NCBI GenBank assembly: GCA_013339685.2
Contig: CM023489.1
Coordinates: 60,057,039-60,121,038 of the forward strand
Reading direction: 5' to 3'
DNA: 64,000 bases
Origin: Hyalomma asiaticum
Taxonomy: Eukaryota; Arthropoda; Arachnida; Ixodida; Ixodidae
The notes below the pieces were generated by a model. That model ran no database searches. It saw only the letters and a list, made by a program, of their open reading frames with translations, and was not told the origin of the DNA. The translations under genes were made by a program, and so were the position numbers. Each line of letters starts with the position of its first letter. Within the stretch, counting starts at the first letter, position 1. Positions 53,200 to 62,859 of the stretch are shown piece after piece.

Positions 53200-54340
53200 T
53201 TATGCGCTAGCGTCGGCAAAAATGTACAGGTACATATCAAAATTATGCCTTAGCATTCCGGCTCCCAGAAACCTGGGAGCGTGAATGTCTTGGAGGTGCG
53301 TCACTTCACTCCATTTTAACCATGCATCCACAAAATGGGATGGTAACAGTTCATCCCACTCTAGATTAGCTCTCCAGAAGTCTAGCAGAAACATTTTCGC
53401 TCTTACAAGAAAGGGAGATATGCGACCTAACGGGCCATAAAACCTTGCCACAGCTTGTAGACCAAAACGCTTCGTCGCCTCATGCTGTGAAAAAAGTGCA
53501 AGATGCTCATAGGATGGCAGCAGAAGCTGTCATTATCAGTGTTGCAAGACATCCCAAGAACTTTCAGCATACCTGGCGGCGTACATCCGCATCCTAATAA
53601 CATCTTGTGTTGTGTCGGCTCCTATCAGGAGGTCATCCATGTACATGGATTTGTGAAGCAGGATAGCCGTCGTCTTGTAGCGATTCTCAGCGCACCGTAA
53701 ATGGTGTTGCAGGGTAGTCACCAAAAGAAAAGGTCTTGAAGTTGCTCCAAACGGCACTCTGGCCATTTCCTAGATTTCTTCTTCTGGTAATGGATGATTT
53801 GCCTCGGGAGAATTGGCGGACCAGAGGAATCGGAGGGAATCTGTCTTCTTCATGTAGACCAATCTGAAGGAATGCCTTTTCCACATCGGCTGTCATAGCC
53901 AACTTTATCTCCGGAAACGCAAGAGTGTGGCTACGTCGGGGTTTAGCTTCGGACCGGATTCCAAGTTGTCGTTCAGTGATTTCGCCCTACGTTCATGTGA
54001 GGACGCATCAAAAACCATGCGAATCCGTATTGTGCGGAGCTCGGGTAGTACGGTCGGCGATCAGGTGTGTAACATGAACTGGGAACTTTTTATGCTGAAC
54101 CTTCCTCCAGAGTACACGTATGGTCTTGTCATATCTTTCCAGAAGGCTGTGGTCCTTCATGATCTTGCGCATCAAATTTCCAAGGCGTTTAGGGGCCACA
54201 GAGAAACTGCCTTCCCGTTCTACAGTTTGCTTCCAAGGAAATAGAACTTGATAAGGACCATGCTTCTTAGTTCCATTTCGTTCGAATTCTTCTAATGTCT
54301 GTTCACTGTGTGAGGTGCTTTCTTCATCTTTAACGCCGAT
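53200..54340 (-). pseudogene. BEL/Pao RT and connection
   Basis: Frames from 54199 down give LGNLMRKIMKDHSLLERYDK (pre-RT region), ADVEKAFLQIGLHEEDR (motif A with Asp, near 53890), MARVPFGATSRPFLLVTTLQ, KSMYMDDLLIGADT (motif C, both Asp, near 53640), and FYGPLGRISPFLVRAKMFLL with WDELLPSHF in the connection. Frameshifts occur near 53830 and 53540. The RNase H start (YIFADASA) is at about 53205, where the element is truncated. Confidence 0.87.
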
Positions 54341-55164
54341 ACCTTAAAGGGGTCCTGAACCACCGCTCGGGCTTGGTTTTGAAAACGGCTGGGTGTGTAT
54401 TGAATGCCTCTCAGAAATTCACTGCCGAAAGAATTTTCCAAAACGGTTTGTTAGGAGCGAAGACATTGCGACCGGAAAACTTCCCTTTCCAGTCCTGTTT
54501 CAACTCTGCGGAACAGAGGGTACAGAGCTCCTTAGGGCGGTGTCGAAGGAGGTGCCCCGCCCACTGCTTTACGTCACCAGACATCAGCGACGTGTCAGAG
54601 TGGCTGACGAAAAGCGCGTGACTACCGGGGGCTGTTTCTTCGCAGCGCGCTTGTGGCCGCCTGCTCCCTTCGTGCCTGGGCTCGGTCGCATGCTCTGGCG
54701 ATCACCGCATTCTTTTTTTTTTCGATCCTCCGAAGAATTGTTTTCGTTCATTGCATATGTTTAGGCTCGCATGTGTGAGCGTTTACTTTGTCAATGCGCT
54801 CTTGTCGTCGATATTGCGCATAGCGCGGCGTCAGGACAAACAGCGCAACTACAAACGCTGCTCCACCTTGTCCTGTATAACCCCTAGTTAATTGCTGATT
54901 AGTGATTGTAGAGGGGATAATCATGCTGTCGGGCTCGAACGTGACTACTATGACTCGAAAGGAAGATCTTCACAACTCGGACCCTTGCCATCAGGTTAAT
55001 GTGGAATGATGTGCGTTGACATGCGGTAAGATGGATGGATTAATTTAATGCGTGAATGCACTGGTTCAATTTTCATAGTGAAGCTGTTTAAGGTATTGGT
55101 GAAACTGGGAAATCTGCCGAAAACTCCGCTAAGCTATGTAATGCTAGCATAACACTACCACGCT

Positions 55165-56215
55165 GTAGTAAAGACAAAGCTCCCTAGGACTAGTTAGGTA
55201 AGGCTAAGTCGCATTCAATGGAGCCTGAATAAGATTCCTAGGACTAGTTAAGTAAGGCTAAGTCTAATTCAAAGTAGCCTAATTAGGAATAATTAATGGA
55301 AGCCTAATTCAGACAGGACTAATCCAACTAAGCCAAACCAAGCTAAACTGAACTAATTCAACCTGAATTGAGCTATGACAACTGAGTGAAACCTAATTAA
55401 GCAGACACTAATGATTTAAAATTAAGCAATGATACTAATAAACCATGTCTTATTAGGGCAAATCTTATTATGCGAAGCCTAATTTAGCTGATATGAACAA
55501 ATCTAGTGTAAGCAAGCTTCTAATTAGACAATGTTTCATGAAAATTAAATCATGCATAGCTAGGTTGTTACTAGTTAAGTCAAACCTAAGATACCACGTA
55601 TTAATCGAAGGTAAATTATGCTAAGACTCCAAGGTCAAGCCTCATTAAGTTGAGACTGAACATTTAAGGACTAATTAGGCTAACACTGATTAATTCAGGC
55701 CTATTTAAGGTAGTATTCATCAAGCGATACCTAATTAAGATAATATGTCAAAGAACAGCATATCTAGGCCTGTACTAATGAGGCCATGTTTAATTAAGAT
55801 ATGACTAACTACCCCAAGCATAATTATATCATGACTAGTGAAGACCAGCGAATTTAACAATGTATCATTAGGTATAAGTTAATGAGACCGATTCTAATGA
55901 GTGAAACACTAATTAGGTCCTTACTAATTAAGTTAAGATGAAGTCAAGTCCCATTAAGCTCAGGTTAAGTTACGCCAAATTAAGCCAAATACTACAGACG
56001 TAATGATTTCATTCGAAACTAATTTACCTTAGTCAACCGTAATCTGCTGTAATCCTTAATTCACCCTAATCTAAGTCTAGTGTAATCCGCTCTATAATAT
56101 GCCATAGTCCTCCTTAATGCACCTTAGTCTGTCTTAATCAACCCTAATGCGCCTTAATGAGCTCTAATCTACCCAAGTACACCCTAATCAGACCTAGTCC
56201 TTTAATCTACCTTAT
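55165..56215. repeat. Degenerate AT-rich short-unit array
   Basis: About 1 kb of loosely repeated CTAATTAAG/CCTAATT-like words spaced mostly 10-20 bp apart, with units such as GGACTAGTTAGGTAAGGCTAAGT near 55190 and 55240 (given here only by their first and last bases as a family). Toward 56040-56215 the words change to ACCCTAATC and CCTTAAT forms. No long open frame. Confidence 0.85.
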
Positions 56216-56469
56216 AGAAGAAATATTTTGTGTTCGACTCCAGCCATGTTATTGAGTACGAGTACAAGAAGGTGGCGCATCGGAGTACCACGGGAATAAA
56301 CCCATCTACAATCACTGATGAATTAAAGTTTGGGAATAATATGTGATTTATTACAGGCTGCAGGCATGCATTTGTTGGCTACTTGGAAAACTATTTGTGG
56401 TGACCTTTGCACTGCACCGTTCGCGTCCACGATGAGGCAACTTACGGACGCCTTCCAATGGCATCTATG

Positions 56470-56830
56470 AGGCTTGCGCATTAACAAATCTATTTTTGCA
56501 TATTTCCAGCAACTATTTTGCCTATATAAGTGCCCACAACGCAAGGAAAAGCGACCGCACGGCACGCACGGTGCGCACGCGCTTACGGTTTTAAAAAAGG
56601 CGCGTTGCGAATTGCCCGCACACAGCCGATGCGGGCATGTCTGCCATCAGCCAATCGCAGCGACGCTGCTTGTAAATGCTCTATGACGAAACAGAGCATA
56701 TTCAAGGAGCGTGAGGAGAAGCCGCTTTTTGAGTTGAGGGCTCCTGAAGAAGTGGATGCTTTGTGCTCCGCTTGTGAACGCTACGCGTTGAGGAAGACTA
56801 CAGCATTTGGCTGAGATGTTCGTTACAGCC
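56470..56830 (+). other. GC-richer interior of the TTAA element
   Basis: This stretch between the AT-rich array and the right TIR holds short open frames (56474-56686 and 56530-56814) without recognizable domains. A similar GC-rich stretch lies inside the left TIR (54393-54764). Confidence 0.35.
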
Positions 56831-56896
56831 TAGGCAAGCCGTAGAATATATTTTTTCACCAAGCCCGGAGGGTGGTTCAGGACCCCTTTAAAGATT

Positions 56897-58870
56897 ACAA
56901 AATTGCGTGAGAGCATCCCAAACCGCGTCCTTTTCAATGCAGGTGCGAAGTACTGTGGTGGTTGAGCAGTGAATGATTTTTCCTCAGAGAGGTAGTGCAC
57001 CTTGCACAGTCAGTCCTAGCTCAGTGTGCACAGCCTTTAGATCTTTGCATCTGTTCCACACCCTACTTACGTCACCGGTCAGAAAACGCCAGTAGTAGTC
57101 GGACCCCACGAGCGAGGAAATGGAGTTTTCGTTTTCTCCTTTTAGACAAAGGGCTCGCGTGTCCAGTCCATTTTCATTGTGACTTGTTCGCTTGGAACTG
57201 GAATGTGCTCGCTACAGATGTCCTCTACTTTTAAAGCGTCGATTATAGTCGGTTCCTTCGTGGTTTCTCCGACACTGCTTCCACGGACTCTTCTCTTTGT
57301 TTCAGCGTCTTGTGACCTCCGCAAACTCCAATTGTCACGTTTCTTCTTGCAACAGCTGGCAGCCAAGTTGGCGAGATGCTTTGGTGGTGATAAAGCTCTG
57401 CTCACCCCCTCCGGCAGAACCTGTAGTACCTTGAAGACATCGTGTTTGCTATTTGGACTGTCACGGACTCTAACAATATAACAGGGCTCGCTTGTTCCGC
57501 GTGGGGGTTGAGTGCTGCCGCAGTAGCCTCGTTTGCCTTCTTCGGGAAGTCCAGAGTCAAACATATATGTTACGCGTCGTCGAGAGCATCTGTCGCATTT
57601 TTGTCTTCTCCAGCAGTCTCTTGCCATGTCACCTCGCTTGAGACAAGGAAAGCATCACCCGGTCTTCGTGAGAATCAGGTTGCTGCTTAGCGAAATTTGT
57701 TTCGTTCGTGGCAGAATGCGGCACGGTGCTTCATTGACTTACAAAACAGACATGGATCAGGCTTCCCCAGCACACTTTGCAGAAACGCTGCTGACGACAT
57801 GGTACGACATCCAGCTCGTCGCGACATCTCTCCAGTTTGTTTACGAATTTCAGGTCTTCTTGGGGAAGCATACACCGCCAGAGTTTTTCTGAAATGAGGC
57901 TTGTGTTCGAGGAATTCCAGAAGATCTTACAGCTCTTTCTCAATTTTGGTCGCCCTGTCCTCCGGTCCCTTTGCGCTTGCATCGTTGATACCGCAGTTGT
58001 CACCGGCTTGTGAAGTTCGTGATATTTGAGCACCATGTCGGATGGTATGACTCCCAAGAGAATCTCCCGTAGCATGGAGCACTATGTACTGGGGCTTGTT
58101 GCAAGCGTTTGAGACTCCTCGCATGTACTTGTACTTCGTCATAGAGATCGCGAAGTTCGGTGGTGCTAAAAGACGACAAGACTGGACTGAGATCTGAGAG
58201 GCTTCGAAGATGTTCCTGTACGATAATCGCCTCGTCCCCGAAGCGTTTCTTGAGGATAGCTATAGCGTCTTCATGAAACTTTCCCGTTGCCTGGAGTTTG
58301 GATATGGCTGCATCGGCAGCTCCAGTAACAAGCGTGCTCAAGTAGTGGAACTTCTCGGCAGTGCTGAGGTCGTCGTTATTGTCCACTGCGGTCGAGAGCT
58401 GCATCCTAAAGCGATGCCATTTTCGTCGATTGCCGTCGAATTTCTGCAGTTCTAGTTGCGGCATTCTTGACCTGAGACCGACGAAAGCTTGGCTCGTCGT
58501 CGGGCACGAGCCTTCGGACGCATGGTTGTACAGAATCGGAAAGCGAAGCTTTGCCGTCAATGTGACAATCTTGTCCCCACAATTGCTCGCGCCTATCATC
58601 TCTGCCTCGATCAGCTCGTCAGGCGTCTCGTCTATTAAGCTCTCATATATCTTCATTATATGTGTGTAGATCGCGTTGATTGGACCAACTAAAACGCTGA
58701 CTTTTGATGAAGATAGCTCTTGTTCTCATAGGAGGCCTCCCGCTTCTTCGACGATACCATCTAGTTGCGAGCACAGACACTTGCGTGTTCGGAGTAGGCG
58801 TTGCATAGGTCAGTCGGCAGCCGGAAACTCTTCACCAAAGGCTCAGGGGTCGCAACTCGACACCGTTAAT
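56897..58870 (-). pseudogene. BEL/Pao gag and protease region
   Basis: The 58656-58000 frame contains MPQLELQKFDGNRRKWHRFR, AEKFHYLSTLVTGAADAAIS and ILKKRFGDEAIIVQEHLRSL, a DUF1759-type gag domain. After a frameshift near 58070 come EILLGVIPSDMVLKYHELH and the zinc knuckle CLFCKSMKHRAAFC (CX2CX4HX4C, about 57735). A second knuckle region (MARDCWRRQKCDRC) follows at 57625-57585. VEDICSEHIPVPSEQVTMKM (about 57210) and SDYYWRFLTGDV (about 57090) mark the protease end. Confidence 0.82.
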
Positions 58871-58897
58871 TCATGAACCGTCGTTTAGAAAGCCCCG

Positions 58898-58914
58898 CCG
58901 GGTTTCGGCACCAT
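58898..58914 (-). promoter_or_regulatory. BEL/Pao primer binding site
   Basis: On the minus strand TGGTGCCGAAACCCGG lies just inside the 5' LTR end (CCAACA). It starts with TGG as expected for a tRNA-primed site. The tRNA is not assigned. Confidence 0.6.
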
Positions 58915-58915
58915 G

Positions 58916-59113
58916 TGTTGGACCTCAAGGTCCCCCGGCACCCAGGCTGTCTTGTGGGACAAGATACGGCAAGTACGAAAACGAACATTTTAATGGAACA
59001 TCAAAAGAAAAGAACAGGTGGCTGCATGCCCTCGAGGGAGCCGCAGCTCGTTAGGAGCAATCACGATGACGATAAACACCATCTGCTAGGTTGGTGAAGA
59101 TGAAGCTGCAACA
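58916..59113 (-). repeat. BEL/Pao 5' LTR
   Basis: 198 bp. On the minus strand it begins TGTTGCAGCTTCATC and ends GAGGTCCAACA, giving TG...CA ends, with the primer-binding-like site directly after. Its first ~100 bp match the outer part of the 3' LTR. Confidence 0.7.
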
Positions 59114-59536
59114 AACACCTCTGTGTTGAAGAAAAGTAGCGTATGCATTGCGGCTAGCGCAGGAGGCGCAGCTGTCGTTAGCGTGGACCCAGGCTACCCG
59201 TAGGGTTCAGAAGGAATTGCAGTGTATAGCAGCTTCGTTTATGACAGTGGTCTGTGTAATTTACTGTGGGGTTGGTTTAATGTTGCTGGAGCATTTGTGG
59301 TGCACCGTAGTTCAAAGAAAAACGTCTCATTACACCCTAAACCGAATAAACGGACTTCATTTCTAGGAGGAATTTCTAGGAGAATTACCCGAGAAGAATT
59401 GCGGTGCGCTTTCCTCCTTTGTGGAAATTACTCAGTGCAGTAGTTTTTCTGAAGTGTTAAATCAAGCGCCACTGAACCAGTGCACAGCTATCAAGCATCG
59501 TTCCAAAGTCACCTAAAATATATTCTTCCATTGCAG

Positions 59537-59716
59537 ATATCTCCATGTGTAAATGGCTTGAGGAAGTTGCCCTTAAAGCCCCATTGACAATGGCAATCAG
59601 TACGAAGCTTGAGTACTCAGATGGCATAGAAGGAGCGTTCAAAAAGTTAGAGAACCTGTGTGGACAGAGCCGAGAACGTGGTCTAGCCGAAGTTGATGCC
59701 ACGAAGAGTCTGGACG
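59537..59716 (+). CDS. Candidate host exon, unknown gene
   Basis: A 180-bp open segment lies between an acceptor-like TTCTTCCATTGCAG and a donor-like GTAAGTTTTG. The translated part reads MCKWLEEVALKAPLTMAIST, KLEYSDGIEGAFKKLENLCG and ERGLAEVDATKSLD, with no stop. It has ordinary codon composition, unlike the decayed elements around it. Its length is a multiple of three. I do not recognize the family. A leading pyrimidine tract supports the acceptor. It could also be a chance open frame or part of an unrecognized element. Confidence 0.42.
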
Positions 59717-60094
59717 TAAGTTTTGCGCCGATATACGTACTGCATGATAAGGCAGGGTGTTTGTGTTTTCGCGTTTTATAGTTACATTGCAGAGGCAGCA
59801 TGCTTGTTTCATTTGGTTGCGATTGAAATTATATCGACATTATCGAGAGGATTTTGCTGTCGCCGATGTCATCGTATCCAGAACAAAGTCCACACTGATA
59901 ACCCCCCGTGTATCGTACTCTCTTCGCGCGGGAAAAGGCATGCCAGCGGGGCCGCTGAACGTGGCTGAAGCAGAGATGAAACGCGCCCGGCTCATCTCCG
60001 TCACACGGAGAGCTCGTGCTATGAGTACCTTGCTCGGGAGGCCTGCTTCGAAGCGATGGGGAAACGCCTTGCTCGTTTTAACAACCTTGAAAAT

Positions 60095-60330
60095 AATTAT
60101 TATTTGTGGGGTTTCACGTCCCAAAACCAGCTGGGATTATGAGAGATGCCGTAGAGGAGGTGTCAAGAAATTTCGACCACCTGGGGTTCTTTAACGTGCA
60201 CTCACATCGCACAGCACAAGGGCCTCAACATTTCGCCTCCATCGAAATGCAGCCGCCACGGCTGGGATTCGATCCCGCGACCTTCGGATCAGCAGCCGAG
60301 TGCCATAACCACTAGACCACCGTGGCGGGG
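60095..60330 (-). mobile_element. tRNA-derived SINE, copy D
   Basis: The tRNA-like head is at 60330-60255 on the minus strand, with GGGATCGAATCCC near box B. The body shows CCCCAGGTGGTCGAAATTTC and GGGACGTGAAACCCCACAAA. Perfect 13-bp duplications CAACCTTGAAAAT flank it at 60082-60094 and 60331-60343. It is close in sequence to copy A and lacks the composite repeat seen around copies B and C. Confidence 0.93.
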
Positions 60331-60565
60331 CAACCTTGAAAATGCGCGAGTGGATGGACGAGGAGCGTTCTCGTTCGAGCAGCCACTGTGAATTTTGCGC
60401 GGCCACCATCAATGGCGCGCTCAATTCTCGGCAGGCATCGGACGTGCTGCATACTGCGTAGCAGCGCCTTGGCCATGTGCTTCGTGCCAGGCGCCTCGGA
60501 TATATACAATGCACTCGCCACAGAATGCTCACGCGAATTTGAGTACGAGTGCAGGAAGGAGCGCT

Positions 60566-60731
60566 CTCGCTTGATGAGGCTGAGCAGGCCAAGTTTCGCA
60601 AGGTGCAAAGTGCACGCTGCTCAGCCTAGTCGCGAAGTCGGAACGAGCGCGCTCGCTTAATGCGGCTGAGCCCGGCCAAGTTTCGCAAGGTGCAAAGTGG
60701 ACGCTGCTCAGCGTAGTCGCGAGTTGTGAAG
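60566..60731. repeat. 86-bp tandem duplication
   Basis: Two units start at CTCGCTT (60566 and 60652). They share GGCCAAGTTTCGCAAGGTGC and GACGCTGCTCAGC-like blocks with about 8-10 differences. The second unit is shorter at its right end. Confidence 0.9.
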
Positions 60732-61430
60732 GACGTGCCACAAGACATCAAAGAAATGTGACTTAGCTCGCAGCTCTGCTGGGCCGTTTTCTATGCTGCT
60801 CGACCCTCGCATGGTATTTAAGCACCTGCATAGTCACTTAATAAGCCCACGTTCACTATAATTCAGACTGTGACTAAAGCTGCTACTCTTGCAGCATATA
60901 TGATAGCATGGATTGCTATCGCATTCATTGCTTCGTCCTTCCAGCGAAACTGATTTTTTTCGGGACATATGTCAACTGCTGACACAAAAGCTGCAGATAA
61001 TAACCAGGAGCCCATATGCATATTGTACGAGGCCGACGACGTAGGGAGACGACGTTTTTCAAGAGGTTCGCAGCTGGAAAACTGGATTGAAAGAGGCCAG
61101 GGAATAAACTCTTCTTCGTCCTCTTCTTCTATATTCTCCATCTTGATTTCCAGAAGAGCCATGACATCCCTCCCTATACAGACGAAGCCCGCCGGTCGAG
61201 TCAGTTGGCGCCTCGTTGGGTGTATGGTTTGAACGAGGCGAAATGCGTTACTGGAGTCCGGGTCGAACGTTGACCACTAGAGCTGAGGCGGGCGATTGTG
61301 TAGTTCACCTCACTCAGGGGGTCAGTAATCACAAACTAGCCACCATAGCTTGCCAAAAGTTTCGTGCACAGACCGCGTTTCCACAATGGCGTCCATAACA
61401 ACATGAGGTTACCAGCTACATAGGTAACGG
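60732..61430. other. Unassigned interval
   Basis: A 99-codon minus frame (61162-60863) has an acidic start (MENIEEEDEEEF) but no recognizable domain. A GC-rich stretch at 61190-61330 contains AACGAGGCG-type inverted words, with no tRNA fold that I can support. Confidence 0.3.
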
Positions 61431-61439
61431 GGCAGTGTC

Positions 61440-62304
61440 GGCACTCTTATATGGCCTTTGATGTGTCTTGAGCAGTTTCTCTCCGTAGACGAGCAAGCTG
61501 GTGAGCCTCTACGGCACGACAGAGGGTCTCTGTCATGGAATAGTCAAGGAATAGTAGTCATCAGCAGACGAAAAAGAAGGATGCTGCCTAGTGTATGATG
61601 CGGTGGACGGCCGTAGAGGAAAAATTAGGGACTGTAGCTAGTCATCTCGTGTCTCGTTGTGTTAAACGCGTATCTTAAAAACGGCAGAATTTCATCCCAG
61701 TTTTTGTGGTGTAATGCAATGCACATGGCACTCATTTAGGTAAATGTACAGTTGGTATGCTCTATGCGCGCATTTGTTGGCGGGTGGTAGGGAGTGGAAT
61801 GTCGAAAGGTACCAGCACATAGAGTAGGAGCAGCTCCACCACATCCGCAGTAAACTGACATCCACGGTCGATGATTATGACTCGAGGTGGTCCGTGCGTG
61901 CCTAACAGTAACTGAACTAAGCAATGAAAGGGAGACGAGGCAGCTGTAGGAAAGAGGATGGCGGCCGTCTCGCAGTACCGGGTGTGATGGTCAATGCACT
62001 CGACTATCCAACGATTTCCTGCGCTCGATCGTTTGAAAGAATATAGCAGGTCAATGCTAACTTGGTGAAAGGGTGAGCTTGGAGGTGATACTGGCTGCAC
62101 TTGACTGGCGGGAGCTTTCGTGGGATGCTTATAACGCTGAAAAGTGAGGCAGCTGGCGTCGTACTCTTCGGTGGTTTGACGCATTCTCGGCCAGTATAAA
62201 CGTTCCTTTGCCCGGTAAAGTGTCCTTGTTGACCCCAGATGACCTGAAGTAGGGTCATCATGCATGGCTAGCAGGACATAAATGCGGAGGCTGCCCGGAA
62301 CCAC
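61440..62304 (-). pseudogene. Gypsy 4 integrase
   Basis: MHDDPTSGHLGSTRTLYRAK and RLYWPRMRQTTEEYDASCLT form the HHCC region; the last Cys pair reads SCLTFQRY, so the second Cys is lost. The core has VSIDLLYSFKRSSAGNRWIV (first Asp) and IIIDRGCQFTADVVELLL (second Asp). After a frameshift, STPYHPPTNARIEHTN holds the catalytic Glu position. The remainder (NWDEILPF, then FFLYGRPPHHTL in broken frames) runs to about 61450. Confidence 0.8.
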
Positions 62305-62493
62305 CAGCAGGAGGTGTGCGCTTGTTGCTGTGTAGTTCTTGTACAGTAAGCCGTCGCGAGAAGAAAAACGACGTTGCGACGTGGAGCTTTCAGTGGCTGC
62401 AAAGGCATGACTGCAAACTGGGGTCCTTGCGCTGGTAAGCTTGGAATTTGTCTAGGTCGGCGCAAGCAGGTGTGAGGGCCAGCCAGGTACTTG

Positions 62494-62847
62494 TCAAAAT
62501 TGACTGCATCGCAATCTGTCAGGCAGTGGCAGCCTCGATAAGCAATCAGCATCAGCGTGACGCCGACCAGCTTGTACGATACAGCGAAGTTGTACTCTTG
62601 TAATCAGAGGACCCAGCATGCAGGTCGCCAAGATATCCGGATCGCGCAGATTTACAAGCCAGCAGAGGAAGTGGTGATCCCTAACAACCGTGAATTGTCG
62701 ACTGTATAAGTAAGAACGAAACCTCTGAATTGCAATGATGGCAAGGCATTCGTGCACGGTTACCGTGTGTTTCTGGTTGGCGCTTCGTTTATTTTGCACC
62801 GATGATCGATAATTTGTGTCATTCGCGTGCAAAATATTACTTCCCAT
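62494..62847 (-). pseudogene. Gypsy 4 RNase H C-terminal half
   Basis: VTVHECLAIIAIQRFRSYLY, RQFTVVRDHHFLCWLVNLRD and AGRRHADADCLSRLP are the later RNase H strands and the ADxLSR motif. The position normally held by Asp in the TDH block reads RDH, keeping Asp one residue before His. The first acidic strand is absent through truncation. Confidence 0.8.
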
Positions 62848-62859
62848 CGAGCTATGCTT

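Larger units (their letters stand above)
54343..56896. mobile_element. TTAA-flanked element with terminal inverted repeats
   Basis: The left end is TTAA followed by AGGGGTCCTGAACCACCGCT. The right end is the inverse, GGTGGTTCAGGACCCCT followed by TTAA. The TIRs extend about 30 bp with a few mismatches (GGGCTTGGT near 54378 and its mirror near 56862). BEL pol coding sequence lies on both sides, and removing the element with one TTAA restores the frame register. No transposase frame was found. TTAA target use suggests a piggyBac-like mechanism; the family is not established. Confidence 0.72.
53116..58915 (-). mobile_element. BEL/Pao retrotransposon, internal region
   Basis: Minus-strand order: primer-binding-like site, gag with a DUF1759-like domain, zinc knuckles, protease end, RT and connection. 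RNase H and integrase are missing: the connection region near 53200 meets the 3' LTR at 53115. The pol gene is interrupted at 54343-56896 by a TTAA-flanked element. This gag and an RT with YMDD are characteristic of BEL/Pao elements. Confidence 0.85.
61440..62850 (-). mobile_element. Ty3/gypsy element 4, RNase H and integrase
   Basis: Minus-strand order is RNase H end (62847-62494), the linker, integrase zinc region, core and C-terminal helices to about 61450. It is truncated at both ends with no LTR. Sequence blocks resemble gypsy 1 (STRTLYRAKE against SRTLSRI, and the same core pattern), suggesting the same lineage. Confidence 0.82.

Noticed and set aside
60863..61162. Acidic 99-codon minus frame as a host protein
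   Set aside because: Its acidic run comes from a (TTC)n-like tract (SSSSSS on the other strand), with no flanking splice signals or domain.
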